DNA of 64,000 nt from Rhizobium lusitanum (GTDB lineage Bacteria > Pseudomonadota > Alphaproteobacteria > Rhizobiales > Rhizobiaceae): positions 2,170,001 through 2,234,000 of the forward strand of contig NZ_CP050307.1 of assembly GCF_014189535.1 (NCBI RefSeq), in the 5' to 3' direction. A program made the translations under genes and the position numbers. Within the stretch, counting starts at the first letter, position 1. Each line of letters starts with the position of its first letter. The notes below the pieces were generated by a model that searched no databases, was not told where the DNA came from, and worked only from the letters and a program-made list of their open reading frames with translations. Shown here piece by piece: positions 26,701 to 36,773 of the stretch.

Positions 26701-29700
26701 CGATCACCGGCAAAGCCATAGCCGGCCTGAGCACGGCCGTCATCGCAGCTCTTTCGACCGGGCAGATCGCAGCCTTGAGCTCCGCCGGCGTCGTCGGTCT
26801 GACCACCGACCAGATCGCCTCGCTGAGCACGGCGCAAATTGCCGCCTTGACCACCGCTCGCGTAGGGGTGCTGCGCGCAACGCAAGTCGCCGCCCTGGGA
26901 ACGGAAGTTGTTGCATCGCTTTCCACCGCACAGATCGCGGCTCTGAGCACGGCCGGCATCGCGGGTCTGACCACCGACCAGATCGATACCCTGAGCACGG
27001 CACAGGCCGAGGCCTTGACGACGGCTCAGGTCGCAGCCCTGAGCTCGACGCAGATTGCCGCTCTGGAGACGGATGACATCGCCACTTTCTCGACCGCCGA
27101 TATCGCGGCGATCACCAGCAAGGCCATACCGGGCCTGAGTACGGACATCATTGCCGCTCTCTCGACGGATCAGCTCGCGGCCCTCGGCACGGCCGGCATA
27201 GCAGGCCTGACCACCACACAGATCGACGCCATGAGCAGCGGTCAAGTTGCGACCCTGCTCACCAAGCAGATTGCGGCGTTGAGTTCAACGCAAGTCGCGG
27301 CCCTCGGTACGGATATTATCGCATCTCTTTCCACCGCGCAGATCGCCGCCCTGAGTGCGGTCGGTGTCGCGGGTCTGACGACCAACCAGATCGCCGCCCT
27401 CAGCACCGCGCAGGCCGAGTCCCTGACAACGGCCCAGGTCGCCGTGCTGAGCTCGACCCAGATCAACGCCCTGGGCGCCGATGACATAGCGACATTCTCG
27501 ACAGCGGATATCGCGGCGATCACCAGCAAGGCCATGTCGGGTCTAAGCACGACCGTTATTGCAACCCTCTCGACCGATCAAATCGCCGCCTTGAGCGCAT
27601 CCGGCGTTGCGGGTCTGACCACCAGCCAGATCGCTGCCCTGAGCACGGCGCAAATCGCCGCCGTGACCACCGCACGGGTTGCGGCGCTGAATTCAACCCA
27701 GATTGCTGTCTTGAGCACAGCTGTTATCGCCGCTCTGTCGACCGCGCAGGTCGCCGCGCTGAGCACATCCGGCATTGCGGGCCTGACCACGGACCAGATC
27801 GTCGCCCTCAGCACGGCGCAGGCGGAGGCATTGACGACGACGCAGGTCGCAGCGCTGAATTCAACCCAGATTGCTGCTCTGGAGACAGGTGATTTAGCGA
27901 CTTTCTCGACCAAGGATATCGCGGCGATCGGCTCGAGCGCCATATCGGGGTTGTCCACGGCGGTTATAGCGACCCTCTCGACGGATCAGATCGCGGCCCT
28001 GAGCACGGCCGGCATTGCCGGTCTCTCGACTGAACAGATCAATGCCCTGAGCACAGGTCAAATCGACGCCTTGCTGACCAAGCAGGTCGCGGCGTTGAGT
28101 TCGACGCAGGTCGCTGCTCTCAGCACGGGCCTTCTCGCTGCCCTGTCCACCACGCAGATTGCCGCCTTGAGCATCTCCGGCATTGCCGGCCTTTCCACCA
28201 AACAGATTGCCGCCCTCAGCACCGGCCAGGCCGAGGCTTTGACGGCCACTCAGGTCGGCGCTCTCAGTTCCAAACAGGTTGGAGCTTTGAGTACGGCGGA
28301 CATAGCGACCTTCTCGACCAAGGACATCGCGGCCATCGGTTCGAGCGTCATATCGGGACTATCCACGGCTGTGATAGCAAGCCTCTCGACCGCGCAGATC
28401 GCGGCTTTGAGCGCAGCTGGCATTACCGGCCTTTCAACCGCTCAGATCGTGGCCCTGAGCACCGGCCAGCTCGATGCCTTGACCACCGCTCAGATCGCGG
28501 CTCTCAATTCCACGCAGCTTGCGGCGATGGATGCGGAGGACATGGCGACGTTCTCGACCAAGGACATCGCGGCGCTTGGTTCGAGTGCCGTATCGGGATT
28601 GTCCACGGCTGTCATAGCAACCCTCTCGACGGATCAGATCGCGGCCCTGAGCACGGCCGGCATTGCCGGTCTTTCCACCAAGCAGATTGTCGCCCTCAGC
28701 ACCGGTCAGGCTGAGGCATTGACGACGATCCAAGTCGGGGCACTCAGTTCCACGCAGCTTGCAGCTCTGGACACGGACGACATAGCCACCTTCTCCACCG
28801 CCGATATCGCGGCGATCGGCTCAAGCGCCGTATCGGGATTGTCTACGGCTGTCATAGCCGCTCTCTCGACCGGGCAGGTCGCGGCCTTGAGCACAGCCGG
28901 CGTTGTCGGCTTTTCCACCAAGCAGATCGCCGCCCTGAACACCGGCCAGATCGACGCCTTGCTGACCAAGCAGGTTGCGGTCCTTGGTTCGACGCAGGTC
29001 GCCGCCCTGAATACAGCTGTTGTTGCTTCCCTTTCTACCGCGCAACTTGCCGCGCTGAGCACGTCAGGGATCACCGGCCTTTCCACTGCGCAGATCGCTA
29101 CCCTGGGCACGGGTCAGGCCGCGGCCCTTTCGACAGCCCAGATCGGCGCGCTTGGTTCCAAGCAGGTTGCTGCCCTGACGACCGCCGACATCGCGGCTCT
29201 CTCGACCACGCAGATCGCGGCTCTGAGTTCGGTTGGCATTGCGGGTCTGAGCGCCACGCAGATTGCTGCATTGAGCACCGACCAGGCCGAGGCCCTCACA
29301 ACGACGCAGGTCGCGGTGCTGAGCTCGACCCAGATTGCGGCTCTGGGGAAGGACCAACTCGAGACGTTCTCGACCGCCGACATCGCGGCGATCAGCTCGA
29401 GTGCGATAACGGGATTGTCCACGGATACGCTGGCGGCCTTTTCGACGGCGCAAATCGCGGCCCTCGGCACGGCCGGCATTGCGGGCCTTTCCACCACACA
29501 GATTGTGGCTCTCAGCACCGGCCAGCTTGAGGCCTTGACGACCGCCCAGGTCGGTGCACTTGGTTCCAAGCAGATTGCTGCCTTGACGACTGCCGACATC
29601 GCGGCCCTGTCGACCACGCAAGTCGCGGCCCTGAGTACGGCCGGCATTGCGGGCCTGTCGACCGCGCAGATCGCGGCTCTGAGTACCGATCAGGCTGAGG

Positions 29701-31649
29701 CGCTGACGACGCCCCAGGTTGCCGTACTGAACTCGACCCAAATTGCGGCCCTGGGGACGGACCAACTCGAGACCTTCTCGACCGCCGACATCGCGGCGAT
29801 CAGCTCGAGCGCCATACAGGGATTGTCGACGGGCACGATAACAGCGCTTTCGACAGACCAGATCGCCGTGTTGGGAACGGCCGGCATTGCGGGCCTGACC
29901 ACCGCCCAGATTGGCGCCTTGAGCACCGACCAGCTCGAAGCCCTGACCACCGCCCAGATTGGCGCGCTTGGTTCCAAGCAGATTGCAGTTCTGAGCACCA
30001 CAGGCATTGCGGGCCTGTCGACCGCGCAGATCGCGGCCCTGAGCACCTCGGGGATTGCCGGCCTGACCACCGACCAGATTGCCGCCTTGAGTACCAACCA
30101 GGCCGAGGCCCTGACACCGACCCAGGTCGGTGCGCTCAGTTCCAAGCAGATTGCGGCCCTCGGGGCAGACGATCTTGACACGTTCTCGACCGCCGATATC
30201 GCGGCGATCAGTTCGACCGCCATATCGGGATTGTCCACGGACACGATAGCAGGTCTGTCGACCTTGCAGATTGCGGCCCTGGGCACGGCCGGCATTGCAG
30301 GTCTCACCACTGCGCAGATCGCCGTATTGAGCTCTGACCAGGTTGACGCCTTGACGACGGCGCAGATCAGCGCCCTCAGTTCCAAGCAGATTGCAATCCT
30401 GACGACCGCCGATATCGTGGCGTTTTCGACCGCCGATATCGCAGCCATCAGCTCGGACGCCATATCGGGACTGCCCACGGCCACTATTGCCGCCCTGTCG
30501 ACTGTGCAGATTGCCGCCCTGAGCACGGCCGGCGTTGCGGGCCTCACCACCGCACAGATCGCAGCCCTGAATGCCGACAAGGTCGAGGCGCTGACGACGG
30601 CGCAGATCGGTGCGCTTAGTTCCAAGCAGGTTGCCGTCCTGAGTGCCGCCGATATCGCGGCCCTGTCGACTGCGCAGGTTGCCGCCCTGAGCACGGCTGG
30701 CGTCGCAGGCCTGAGCAGCGCTCAGGTCGGCGCATTGAGCATTGAGCAGGTTGAAGCTCTTTCCGCCACCCAGATTGCCGCCTTGACGTCGACTGGCGTC
30801 GCGGGCCTGACCACGGCTGACCTGGCAACATTCTCGGCCGCCGATATTGCCGCGATCAGCTCAAGTGCCATACAGGGATTGTCCACGGCCTTTGTCTCGT
30901 CGCTTTCCACAGCCGAGATCGCCGCTCTGGGCACGACCAGCATTGCCGGTCTGAGCAGCCTCCAGGTCGCGGCCCTCAGCACCGAGCAGATCGAAGCACT
31001 GTCCACCGCCCAGATTGCCGCTTTGAGTTCGGCCGGCTTGGCGGGCCTGAGTGCGGATGATCTGGGAACTTTCTCGACCGCCGAACTTGTGGCGATCAGC
31101 GCGAATTCCATAGGAGGATTGTCGACGGCCTTCATCGCCGCGCTCTCCAAAGACCAGATCGCCGTATTGACAACGAGCCAAGTCGCTTCGCTGGGTTACA
31201 ACCAAGTGGCGGCCTTGAGCACCAGCCAAATCGCCGCCTTGTCGACGTCGCAGCTTGGCGCGCTCAACGCAGTACAGCTTGCCGGGCTGGATGCCGCCGA
31301 TCTCGCTACCTTCTCGACCGATAGAATTGTTGCCCTGAATTCGAGCGCGATCGCCGGATTGACCACCAGCGCCATCGCCAGCTTGACGACGGCGCAGGCC
31401 GAGGCTCTGACTTCGAGCCAGGTCAGCGGTCTGACCTCGGCGCAGGTTGCCGCACTGACCACGGAGGAGTTGGCGACCTTCTCGACCGACGATATCGCAT
31501 CGTTCAGTTCAACCGGCGTGGCAGGCTTGTCGACGCAAGATATTGCGAGCCTGTCGAGCGAACAATTGAGCACCCTGATGAAATCCCAGATGGGACATCT
31601 GAGTTCGGACCAGATAGCGGCGGTTATTTCGCGTTACGTGGGTGCCTGA
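23754..31649 (+). CDS. Giant octapeptide-repeat protein (2631 aa, 327 tandem octads)
   Basis: Apart from 6 N-terminal and 9 C-terminal residues, the whole protein is made of uninterrupted 8-residue repeats with consensus A-L-S-T-A-Q-I-A. Position 2 is nearly always Leu (or Phe/Ile/Met), position 7 Ile/Val/Ala/Leu, positions 3-4 Ser/Thr, and positions 1 and 8 small. Nearly every octad carries one or two Ser/Thr. I saw no Cys, and only a single Trp near the N-terminus. No Sec or Tat signal, RTX nonapeptides, LPXTG or autotransporter domain is visible. ATG 23754 is chosen because the frame upstream shows no repeat character; the ribosome site is weak. The fold is unknown: a solenoid is likely from the strict period. 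The next genes encode a GT41 glycosyltransferase and UDP-galactopyranose mutase, suggesting that the Ser/Thr residues are glycosylated (inference). I do not recognise a characterised homologue. Confidence 0.85.
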   Translation: MTSIVSSLSTNQIRSLSTAAVAAWTTEDVASLSTKQINVLSSAQIAALDTEDVEVLSSQQLSAISQTAIVGLTMDQLAVLTASDIESLSSLQIAAITTTQIGALTTDQAEALSSSQVGALSSSQLAALSADDIATFSTDDVAAITNKAVSGLSTASIATLSTAQIAALGTSSIASLTTTQVAALSTAQIAALTTTQAAALKAVQIAVMDTKGIAALSTAQIAALSTSAVASLTTSQINTLSTTQAEALSSSQVKVLNSTQIAALGTDDIATFSTDEIAAITSKAIPGLGTSLLAALSTEQIAALSTSAVTGLTTTQIEALSTEQVAALTVTQLGALKASQVTVMGTNDIAALSAAQVAALSKAAIAGLTTSQIVALSTEQVAALTSTQLGALKASQVAVMGTSDIAALSTVQVAALGTSAITGLTTSQIDALSTAQAEALTTIQVAVLTSTQIAALGTDDIATFSTADIAAITSRAVAGLGTVAIAALSTDQIAALSKAGLAGLTTDQIASLSTAQAEALKTTQIIVLSSKQIAVLGTDIVSSLSTAQVAALSTSAITGLTTDQIAALTTAQAEALSASQVKALTSTQIAVLGADDIATFSTADMAAITSKAISGLSTAAIAALSTDQIAALNTSAVAGLTTTQIAALSTDQTSALNTRIVAGLTTGQIVALSTTQIAALTTTQLAALKASQVAVMGTNDIAVLSTVQVAALGTSAIAGLTTSQIDALTTAQAEALTTAQVKVLSSTQIAALGTDDIATFSTDDIAAITSKAMSGLSASQIAALSTGQIAVLSTSAIAGLTTSQMAALTTLQAAALTTTQVAVLSSTQLSALGTDDIATFSTADIAAITSKAISGLSTSLVAELSTAQIAALGTSAITGLTTSQIASLSSGQLAALNTAKVAMLSSTQVAALGTDVVASLSTTQVAALSVAGIAGLTTDQIAALRTTQLEALTTTQAAALSSTQLSALGTDDIATFSSADIAAITGKAIAGLSTAVIAALSTGQIAALSSAGVVGLTTDQIASLSTAQIAALTTARVGVLRATQVAALGTEVVASLSTAQIAALSTAGIAGLTTDQIDTLSTAQAEALTTAQVAALSSTQIAALETDDIATFSTADIAAITSKAIPGLSTDIIAALSTDQLAALGTAGIAGLTTTQIDAMSSGQVATLLTKQIAALSSTQVAALGTDIIASLSTAQIAALSAVGVAGLTTNQIAALSTAQAESLTTAQVAVLSSTQINALGADDIATFSTADIAAITSKAMSGLSTTVIATLSTDQIAALSASGVAGLTTSQIAALSTAQIAAVTTARVAALNSTQIAVLSTAVIAALSTAQVAALSTSGIAGLTTDQIVALSTAQAEALTTTQVAALNSTQIAALETGDLATFSTKDIAAIGSSAISGLSTAVIATLSTDQIAALSTAGIAGLSTEQINALSTGQIDALLTKQVAALSSTQVAALSTGLLAALSTTQIAALSISGIAGLSTKQIAALSTGQAEALTATQVGALSSKQVGALSTADIATFSTKDIAAIGSSVISGLSTAVIASLSTAQIAALSAAGITGLSTAQIVALSTGQLDALTTAQIAALNSTQLAAMDAEDMATFSTKDIAALGSSAVSGLSTAVIATLSTDQIAALSTAGIAGLSTKQIVALSTGQAEALTTIQVGALSSTQLAALDTDDIATFSTADIAAIGSSAVSGLSTAVIAALSTGQVAALSTAGVVGFSTKQIAALNTGQIDALLTKQVAVLGSTQVAALNTAVVASLSTAQLAALSTSGITGLSTAQIATLGTGQAAALSTAQIGALGSKQVAALTTADIAALSTTQIAALSSVGIAGLSATQIAALSTDQAEALTTTQVAVLSSTQIAALGKDQLETFSTADIAAISSSAITGLSTDTLAAFSTAQIAALGTAGIAGLSTTQIVALSTGQLEALTTAQVGALGSKQIAALTTADIAALSTTQVAALSTAGIAGLSTAQIAALSTDQAEALTTPQVAVLNSTQIAALGTDQLETFSTADIAAISSSAIQGLSTGTITALSTDQIAVLGTAGIAGLTTAQIGALSTDQLEALTTAQIGALGSKQIAVLSTTGIAGLSTAQIAALSTSGIAGLTTDQIAALSTNQAEALTPTQVGALSSKQIAALGADDLDTFSTADIAAISSTAISGLSTDTIAGLSTLQIAALGTAGIAGLTTAQIAVLSSDQVDALTTAQISALSSKQIAILTTADIVAFSTADIAAISSDAISGLPTATIAALSTVQIAALSTAGVAGLTTAQIAALNADKVEALTTAQIGALSSKQVAVLSAADIAALSTAQVAALSTAGVAGLSSAQVGALSIEQVEALSATQIAALTSTGVAGLTTADLATFSAADIAAISSSAIQGLSTAFVSSLSTAEIAALGTTSIAGLSSLQVAALSTEQIEALSTAQIAALSSAGLAGLSADDLGTFSTAELVAISANSIGGLSTAFIAALSKDQIAVLTTSQVASLGYNQVAALSTSQIAALSTSQLGALNAVQLAGLDAADLATFSTDRIVALNSSAIAGLTTSAIASLTTAQAEALTSSQVSGLTSAQVAALTTEELATFSTDDIASFSSTGVAGLSTQDIASLSSEQLSTLMKSQMGHLSSDQIAAVISRYVGA
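23772..31619 (+). repeat. 327 in-phase 24-bp repeats with higher-order 10- and 7-octad modules
   Basis: The 7848-base array is exactly 327 x 24. A marker pair of octads (x-L-G-T-D-D-I-A followed by T-F-S-T-A-D-I-A) recurs with its first aspartate-type codon at 24144, 24552, 25128, 25536, 26016, 26256, 26664, 27072, 27480, 27888, 28296, 28536, 28776, 29352, 29760, 30168, 30408, 30816, 31056, 31296 and 31464. Intervals are 168, 240, 408, 480 or 576 bases, that is 7, 10, 17, 20 or 24 octads. All are sums of a 10-octad and a 7-octad block. No indel breaks the 24-base register. Confidence 0.9.
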
Positions 31650-31686
31650 TCTCAGCGTCTGACCAATTGTGGTCTCAACGAAGCCG

Positions 31687-31717
31687 GACGGCGTCTCCAA
31701 AACGAAGGGGCGCCGTT
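31687..31717 (+). terminator. Probable terminator after the repeat-protein gene
   Basis: An 11-bp stem (31687-31697 with 31707-31717, three G-U pairs) with a 9-base loop, ending in TTT, lies 38 bases after the stop codon. The T tract is short, so termination may be partial and some transcription could continue into the GT41 gene. Confidence 0.5.
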
Positions 31718-31920
31718 TGACATTCATCCGGGTCGCGTTGGAAAATTTGCCGGGGCTATGATGCGAGCATGTAGCACAAGCGCCCAAATCATCGCGAGGA
31801 TTGCGCAGCTCTTCCCGGCATCATCCCAGGCTACACGAAATCTGTTGATGGCCGGCAAGGTCCCTGCTGATTTCAAGAGGCAGGCGCGTGACATGCCTAG
31901 AGCAAGCTAGCACAGTTAAT

Positions 31921-31939
31921 GACCGGCACAACGCCGGTC
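31921..31939. promoter_or_regulatory. Inverted repeat directly before the GT41 gene
   Basis: GACCGGC (31921-31927), ACAAC, GCCGGTC (31933-31939), with TTAAT-like sequence outside both arms, ends 13 bases before the GT41 start codon. It could be an operator or an mRNA hairpin affecting translation. The rest of 31718-31920 shows no gene. Confidence 0.4.
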
Positions 31940-31952
31940 GTTAATTCGTGGG

Positions 31953-34034
31953 ATGTCCATGGTCACCAATGATGCATTAGCTCCAGCTCCTGTCCCGTCT
32001 CTTGCCGGAATTCTGGAGCTTGCGCGCACCCAGCGCCTTTCCTTCACGGATTTGTTTCAATTCGCCGAAAGTCGAAGCGCTGCCGGACAAAAACTCGAGG
32101 CGGCAGAGGTTTACAAAGTCTGGATCGCGTTCAACGAGAACCATCCCTTCCTGCATCTCGTCTATTTCAATTATTCGGTGACCTTGCGGCAGTGGGGCGA
32201 TGTTGCGGGATCGATTCATGCGTTGCGCGCTTGCCTGAAACTCGATCCGCGCTTTGGGCCGGCACACATCAATCTTGGACGGGCGCTGGAAGACAGCGGT
32301 ATTGCCACACAGGCAATTCTGCAATGGCGCAGTTTCGTGGAGTTGACCGCGGAGAGCACGCCCGATCGGCTTACCCATCGCCTCCTGGCGCTCCAGCACA
32401 TTGGCCGCGTCATGGAAAATGCGGGTCTTCTGGAGGATGCGGAAACCACTCTGTGGCAAGCGATGGAACAGCGGCCCGACAAGACCGAGGCTGGGCAACA
32501 TTGGAGCGCGCTGCGCCAGCGCCAGTGCAAGTGGCCGACGCTGGTCTCGTCGGACCATGTCTCCGCCCGCCAGCTGCTCGATGCCATGTCGCCGCTGACG
32601 CTCGCCTGCTTTTCCGACGATCCATTGTTCCAGCTCGCCAAAGCCTACCGCTACAACAAGTCCTTCGTCGGACGTCCGGATACCAGCGGCTTTACGCGCA
32701 AGGCGCCGAAGCAGAAGACCGGAACCGGCCAGCGCCTTCGCGTCGGCTATGTTTCCTCGGATCTGCGCGACCATGCAGTCGGCTTTGCGCTGAGGGAAAT
32801 GCTGGAGCTGCATGACAAGCGGAGCGTTGAAATCTACGCCTATTATTGTGGTGAGCCCGTGGAAAGGGATGCGACGCAGGCGCGCATGAAGGCCGCCGTC
32901 GATTGCTGGCGCGATATTGGCGCACTTAGCGATGCGGACGCTGCAAGGCAGATTGCCGACGACGACATCGATATTCTCGTCGATGTAAATGGATATACCA
33001 AGCACGCCCGGACGAAGATCTTCGCCTATCGCCCCGCGCCGGTCGTCGTCAACTTTTGCGGCTATCCGGGTACGATGGGCAGCCCGTTCCATCACTATAT
33101 CATCGCGGACGAACACATCATCCCGCCTGAGAACGAGATCTATTTTTCGGAAAAAGTGCTGCGGATTGCCTGCGATCAGCCAATCGATCGCAAAAGGGTG
33201 ATCGCCGAAAAGCCGTCACGCGCGGAGGCCGGGTTGCCGGAAGGTGTTTTCGTCTTTGCCTGCTTCAACGGCATGCAGAAGATCACGCAGGAAACCTTTG
33301 CACACTGGATGAAAATCCTTCTCACGACGCCCGGCAGCGTGCTTTGGCTGCTCACCGGAGGCGACGACGTGGATCAACGTCTAGGGAAGGCGGCGGAGAA
33401 TGCCGGTGTTGCGCCGGAACGTCTCATTTTTGCGCCCAAGGCGCCGAATGCGAAGCATCTTGCCCGGATCGCGCTCGCCGATCTGTTCCTCGACACGTTT
33501 CCCTATGGCGCGCATTCAACCGCAGGCGATGCCCTAACCATGGGGCTGCCTGTTCTGACATTCCCCGGCAAGAGCTTTGCGGCCCGCTTCTGCCACAGCA
33601 TCGTTGCCGCCGCCGGCGTGCCGGAGCTGATCTGCCCGGACCCGCAGACTTACATCGAAAAAGCAATTGGTTTTGCGAACAACCCCAGAAGCCTGAGGGA
33701 AATCCGCGAATCCTTGCAGGCGAAACGAGAGACTTCCGTCCTGCGCGATATTCCGGCTCTCGCCCGCCGCCTTGAAGAGCTTTTCTGGCAAATGCAGGCG
33801 GAATGCGAACGCGGCGAAACGCCGGTGCCGGATCTGAGCAATCTCGACATCTACTACGACATCGGGCTGGACCTGGTTCAGGACAATATAGCGTTTTCGG
33901 ACGATGAGGCCTACAGGCAGGCCTACCGCGACAAGCTGGCCGAATGGCATGACTATGCGCCAGTTCCGTATGACAGCCGGCTGTGGACGCAGGAAGCCAC
34001 CGGCTCAACAGCACGCGCAATCGGAAAGAGCTGA
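31953..34034 (+). CDS. TPR-containing GT41 glycosyltransferase (OGT/SPINDLY-like)
   Basis: 693 residues. Helical TPR-like repeats cover about residues 35-190 (for example AEVYKVWIAFNENHP and GPAHINLGRALEDSG). They are followed by the two-part GT41 catalytic region: GYVSSDLRDHAVGFAL with the conserved His at 274, NFCGYPGTMGSPFHHYIIAD (368-386), FNGMQKITQETFAHWMKIL (438-456), and the nucleotide-binding end LADLFLDTFPYGAHSTAGDAL with HSTAGD at 521-526. GT41 enzymes transfer GlcNAc, glucose or another hexose from UDP- or GDP-sugars to Ser/Thr, or to Asn in the HMW1C branch. It acts in the cytoplasm. It lies 303 bases downstream of the Ser/Thr-rich repeat gene and 6 bases before the UDP-galactopyranose mutase gene. 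The acceptor is inferred to be the repeat protein. An alternative start is ATG 31959. Confidence 0.87.
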   Translation: MSMVTNDALAPAPVPSLAGILELARTQRLSFTDLFQFAESRSAAGQKLEAAEVYKVWIAFNENHPFLHLVYFNYSVTLRQWGDVAGSIHALRACLKLDPRFGPAHINLGRALEDSGIATQAILQWRSFVELTAESTPDRLTHRLLALQHIGRVMENAGLLEDAETTLWQAMEQRPDKTEAGQHWSALRQRQCKWPTLVSSDHVSARQLLDAMSPLTLACFSDDPLFQLAKAYRYNKSFVGRPDTSGFTRKAPKQKTGTGQRLRVGYVSSDLRDHAVGFALREMLELHDKRSVEIYAYYCGEPVERDATQARMKAAVDCWRDIGALSDADAARQIADDDIDILVDVNGYTKHARTKIFAYRPAPVVVNFCGYPGTMGSPFHHYIIADEHIIPPENEIYFSEKVLRIACDQPIDRKRVIAEKPSRAEAGLPEGVFVFACFNGMQKITQETFAHWMKILLTTPGSVLWLLTGGDDVDQRLGKAAENAGVAPERLIFAPKAPNAKHLARIALADLFLDTFPYGAHSTAGDALTMGLPVLTFPGKSFAARFCHSIVAAAGVPELICPDPQTYIEKAIGFANNPRSLREIRESLQAKRETSVLRDIPALARRLEELFWQMQAECERGETPVPDLSNLDIYYDIGLDLVQDNIAFSDDEAYRQAYRDKLAEWHDYAPVPYDSRLWTQEATGSTARAIGKS

Positions 34035-35207
<1,173 letters not shown>

Positions 35208-35246
35208 TCTGCCTCTGGAACAGCCGGACCGGACATGCAAGGGCAA

Positions 35247-36764
35247 TCAATCCTCGTTGGCGGCAAGCTGCGACAGAGTTTGCCCGCGTCCGCGAGCCCT
35301 CAGGATCAATGGCAGGATCAACGCCGCCGCCGCGATCAGCAGCAGGACTGCCGAGATCGGCGAGGTGAACAGCACCGTGACATCGCCCTGGCTGATCGCA
35401 AGGGCCCGTCGAAGCTGCTGTTCGGCCAACGGCCCCAGGATCAGGCCGACCACGACCGGTGCGATCGGATAGCCGAAAATCCGCATGACATAGCCGAGAA
35501 CGCCGAAGGCGAGCAGCATGCCGAGTTCGAAGACCGACGGATTGGCGCCGATCGTTCCGAGCGTGGCAAACAGGAGGATGCCCGCATAAAGCCATGGCTT
35601 GGGAATGGTGAGGAGTTTCACCCAAAGCCCGACCAGCGGCAGGTTGAGCACCAGCAGCATGAAATTGGCGATCAGCAAGCTGGCGATCAGGCCCCAGACG
35701 AGCTGCGGGTTGGTCACAAACAGCAGCGGGCCAGGCTGCAGGCCATATTGCTGGAAGCCGGCAAGCATGATCGCCGCCGTCGCCGTCGTCGGCAGACCGA
35801 GGGTCAGAAGCGGAACCAGCGTTCCGGCCGCCGACGCATTGTTGGCGGCTTCCGGACCTGCCACACCTTCAATCGCGCCCTTGCCAAACTCTTCCGGATA
35901 TTTGGTCAGGCGCTTTTCGGCCGCATAGGAGAGGAAAGTACCGATTTCGGCGCCGCCCGCCGGCATGGCGCCTATCGGGAAACCGATCAGCGTTCCGCGC
36001 AGCCAGGCCTTCCATGAGCGCGCCCAATCCTGACCCGTCATCCAGACGGATCCTTTGACCGCCTCGATCTTGTCGGGTGCGCGATTGCCCTGTGCGGCGA
36101 TGTAGAGAGATTCGCCGATGGCGAACATGGCAACGGCAAGCGTCGTCACCTCGATGCCGTCAAGCAAATCTGGAACGCCGAAACTCATGCGCGCCTGGCC
36201 GGTGAGCTGGTCGATGCCGATGATGGCGAGCGCAAAGCCGATGAATAGCGATGTTAGCCCGCGCAAGGTGGAATCGCCGAAGGCCGAAGACACCGTCACG
36301 AAAGCCAGCACCATCAGGGCGAAATATTCGCGCGGACCGAAAACCAGCGCCAGCTTGACGATGAACGGCGCAATGAAGGCGAGCCCCAGTGTGGCGATCA
36401 GGCCGGCAACGAAGGAACCGATTGCAGCGGTGGCCAGCGCCGGTCCGCCGCGACCTGCCCGCGCCATCTTGTTGCCCTCGAGCGCGGTCACGATCGAGGC
36501 GCTTTCGCCTGGTGTGTTGAGCAGGATGGAGGTCGTCGAGCCACCATACATGCCGCCATAATAGATCCCGGCAAACATGATCAGCGATCCCGCCGGATCG
36601 AGCTTGTAGGTCACCGGCAGCAGCAATGCAACGGTCAGCGCCGGGCCGATGCCGGGAAGCACGCCGACAGCGGTTCCAAGCGTGACGCCGATCAGGGCAT
36701 AAAGCAGGTTCATCGGCTGGGCCGCGATCATCAGACCCTGCAACAGAAAATCAAATGTGCTCAC
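35247..36764 (-). CDS. tctA: Tripartite tricarboxylate transporter, large membrane subunit TctA
   Basis: 505 residues, about 12 membrane segments, and the family signatures [20 protein letters not shown] near residue 30, [20 protein letters not shown] near 68 and [15 protein letters not shown] [19 protein letters not shown] near 270. It is the main channel subunit of a secondary, binding-protein-dependent carboxylate importer. It is the third gene of tctC-tctB-tctA, 9 bases after tctB, converging on glf. Confidence 0.93.
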   Translation of the reverse strand: MSTFDFLLQGLMIAAQPMNLLYALIGVTLGTAVGVLPGIGPALTVALLLPVTYKLDPAGSLIMFAGIYYGGMYGGSTTSILLNTPGESASIVTALEGNKMARAGRGGPALATAAIGSFVAGLIATLGLAFIAPFIVKLALVFGPREYFALMVLAFVTVSSAFGDSTLRGLTSLFIGFALAIIGIDQLTGQARMSFGVPDLLDGIEVTTLAVAMFAIGESLYIAAQGNRAPDKIEAVKGSVWMTGQDWARSWKAWLRGTLIGFPIGAMPAGGAEIGTFLSYAAEKRLTKYPEEFGKGAIEGVAGPEAANNASAAGTLVPLLTLGLPTTATAAIMLAGFQQYGLQPGPLLFVTNPQLVWGLIASLLIANFMLLVLNLPLVGLWVKLLTIPKPWLYAGILLFATLGTIGANPSVFELGMLLAFGVLGYVMRIFGYPIAPVVVGLILGPLAEQQLRRALAISQGDVTVLFTSPISAVLLLIAAAALILPLILRARGRGQTLSQLAANED

Positions 36765-36773
36765 GTCGGGGCC

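Noticed and set aside
24074..31573. Many long minus-strand open frames opposite the octad array (for example 24074-25015, 25970-26998 and 29690-30694)
   Set aside because: They are a by-product of the 24-base period: a repeat without stop codons in one antisense frame stays open for as long as the repeat is intact. They have no ribosome sites and are interrupted wherever octads diverge.
23772..31619. CRISPR array, ice-nucleation protein or TAL-effector reading of the repeats
   Set aside because: There are no unique spacers and no cas genes, and the repeats are coding and contiguous. The octad consensus lacks the A-G-Y-G-S-T pattern of ice-nucleation proteins. The superficial L-T-x-x-Q-V likeness to TAL repeats does not extend to a 34-residue period.
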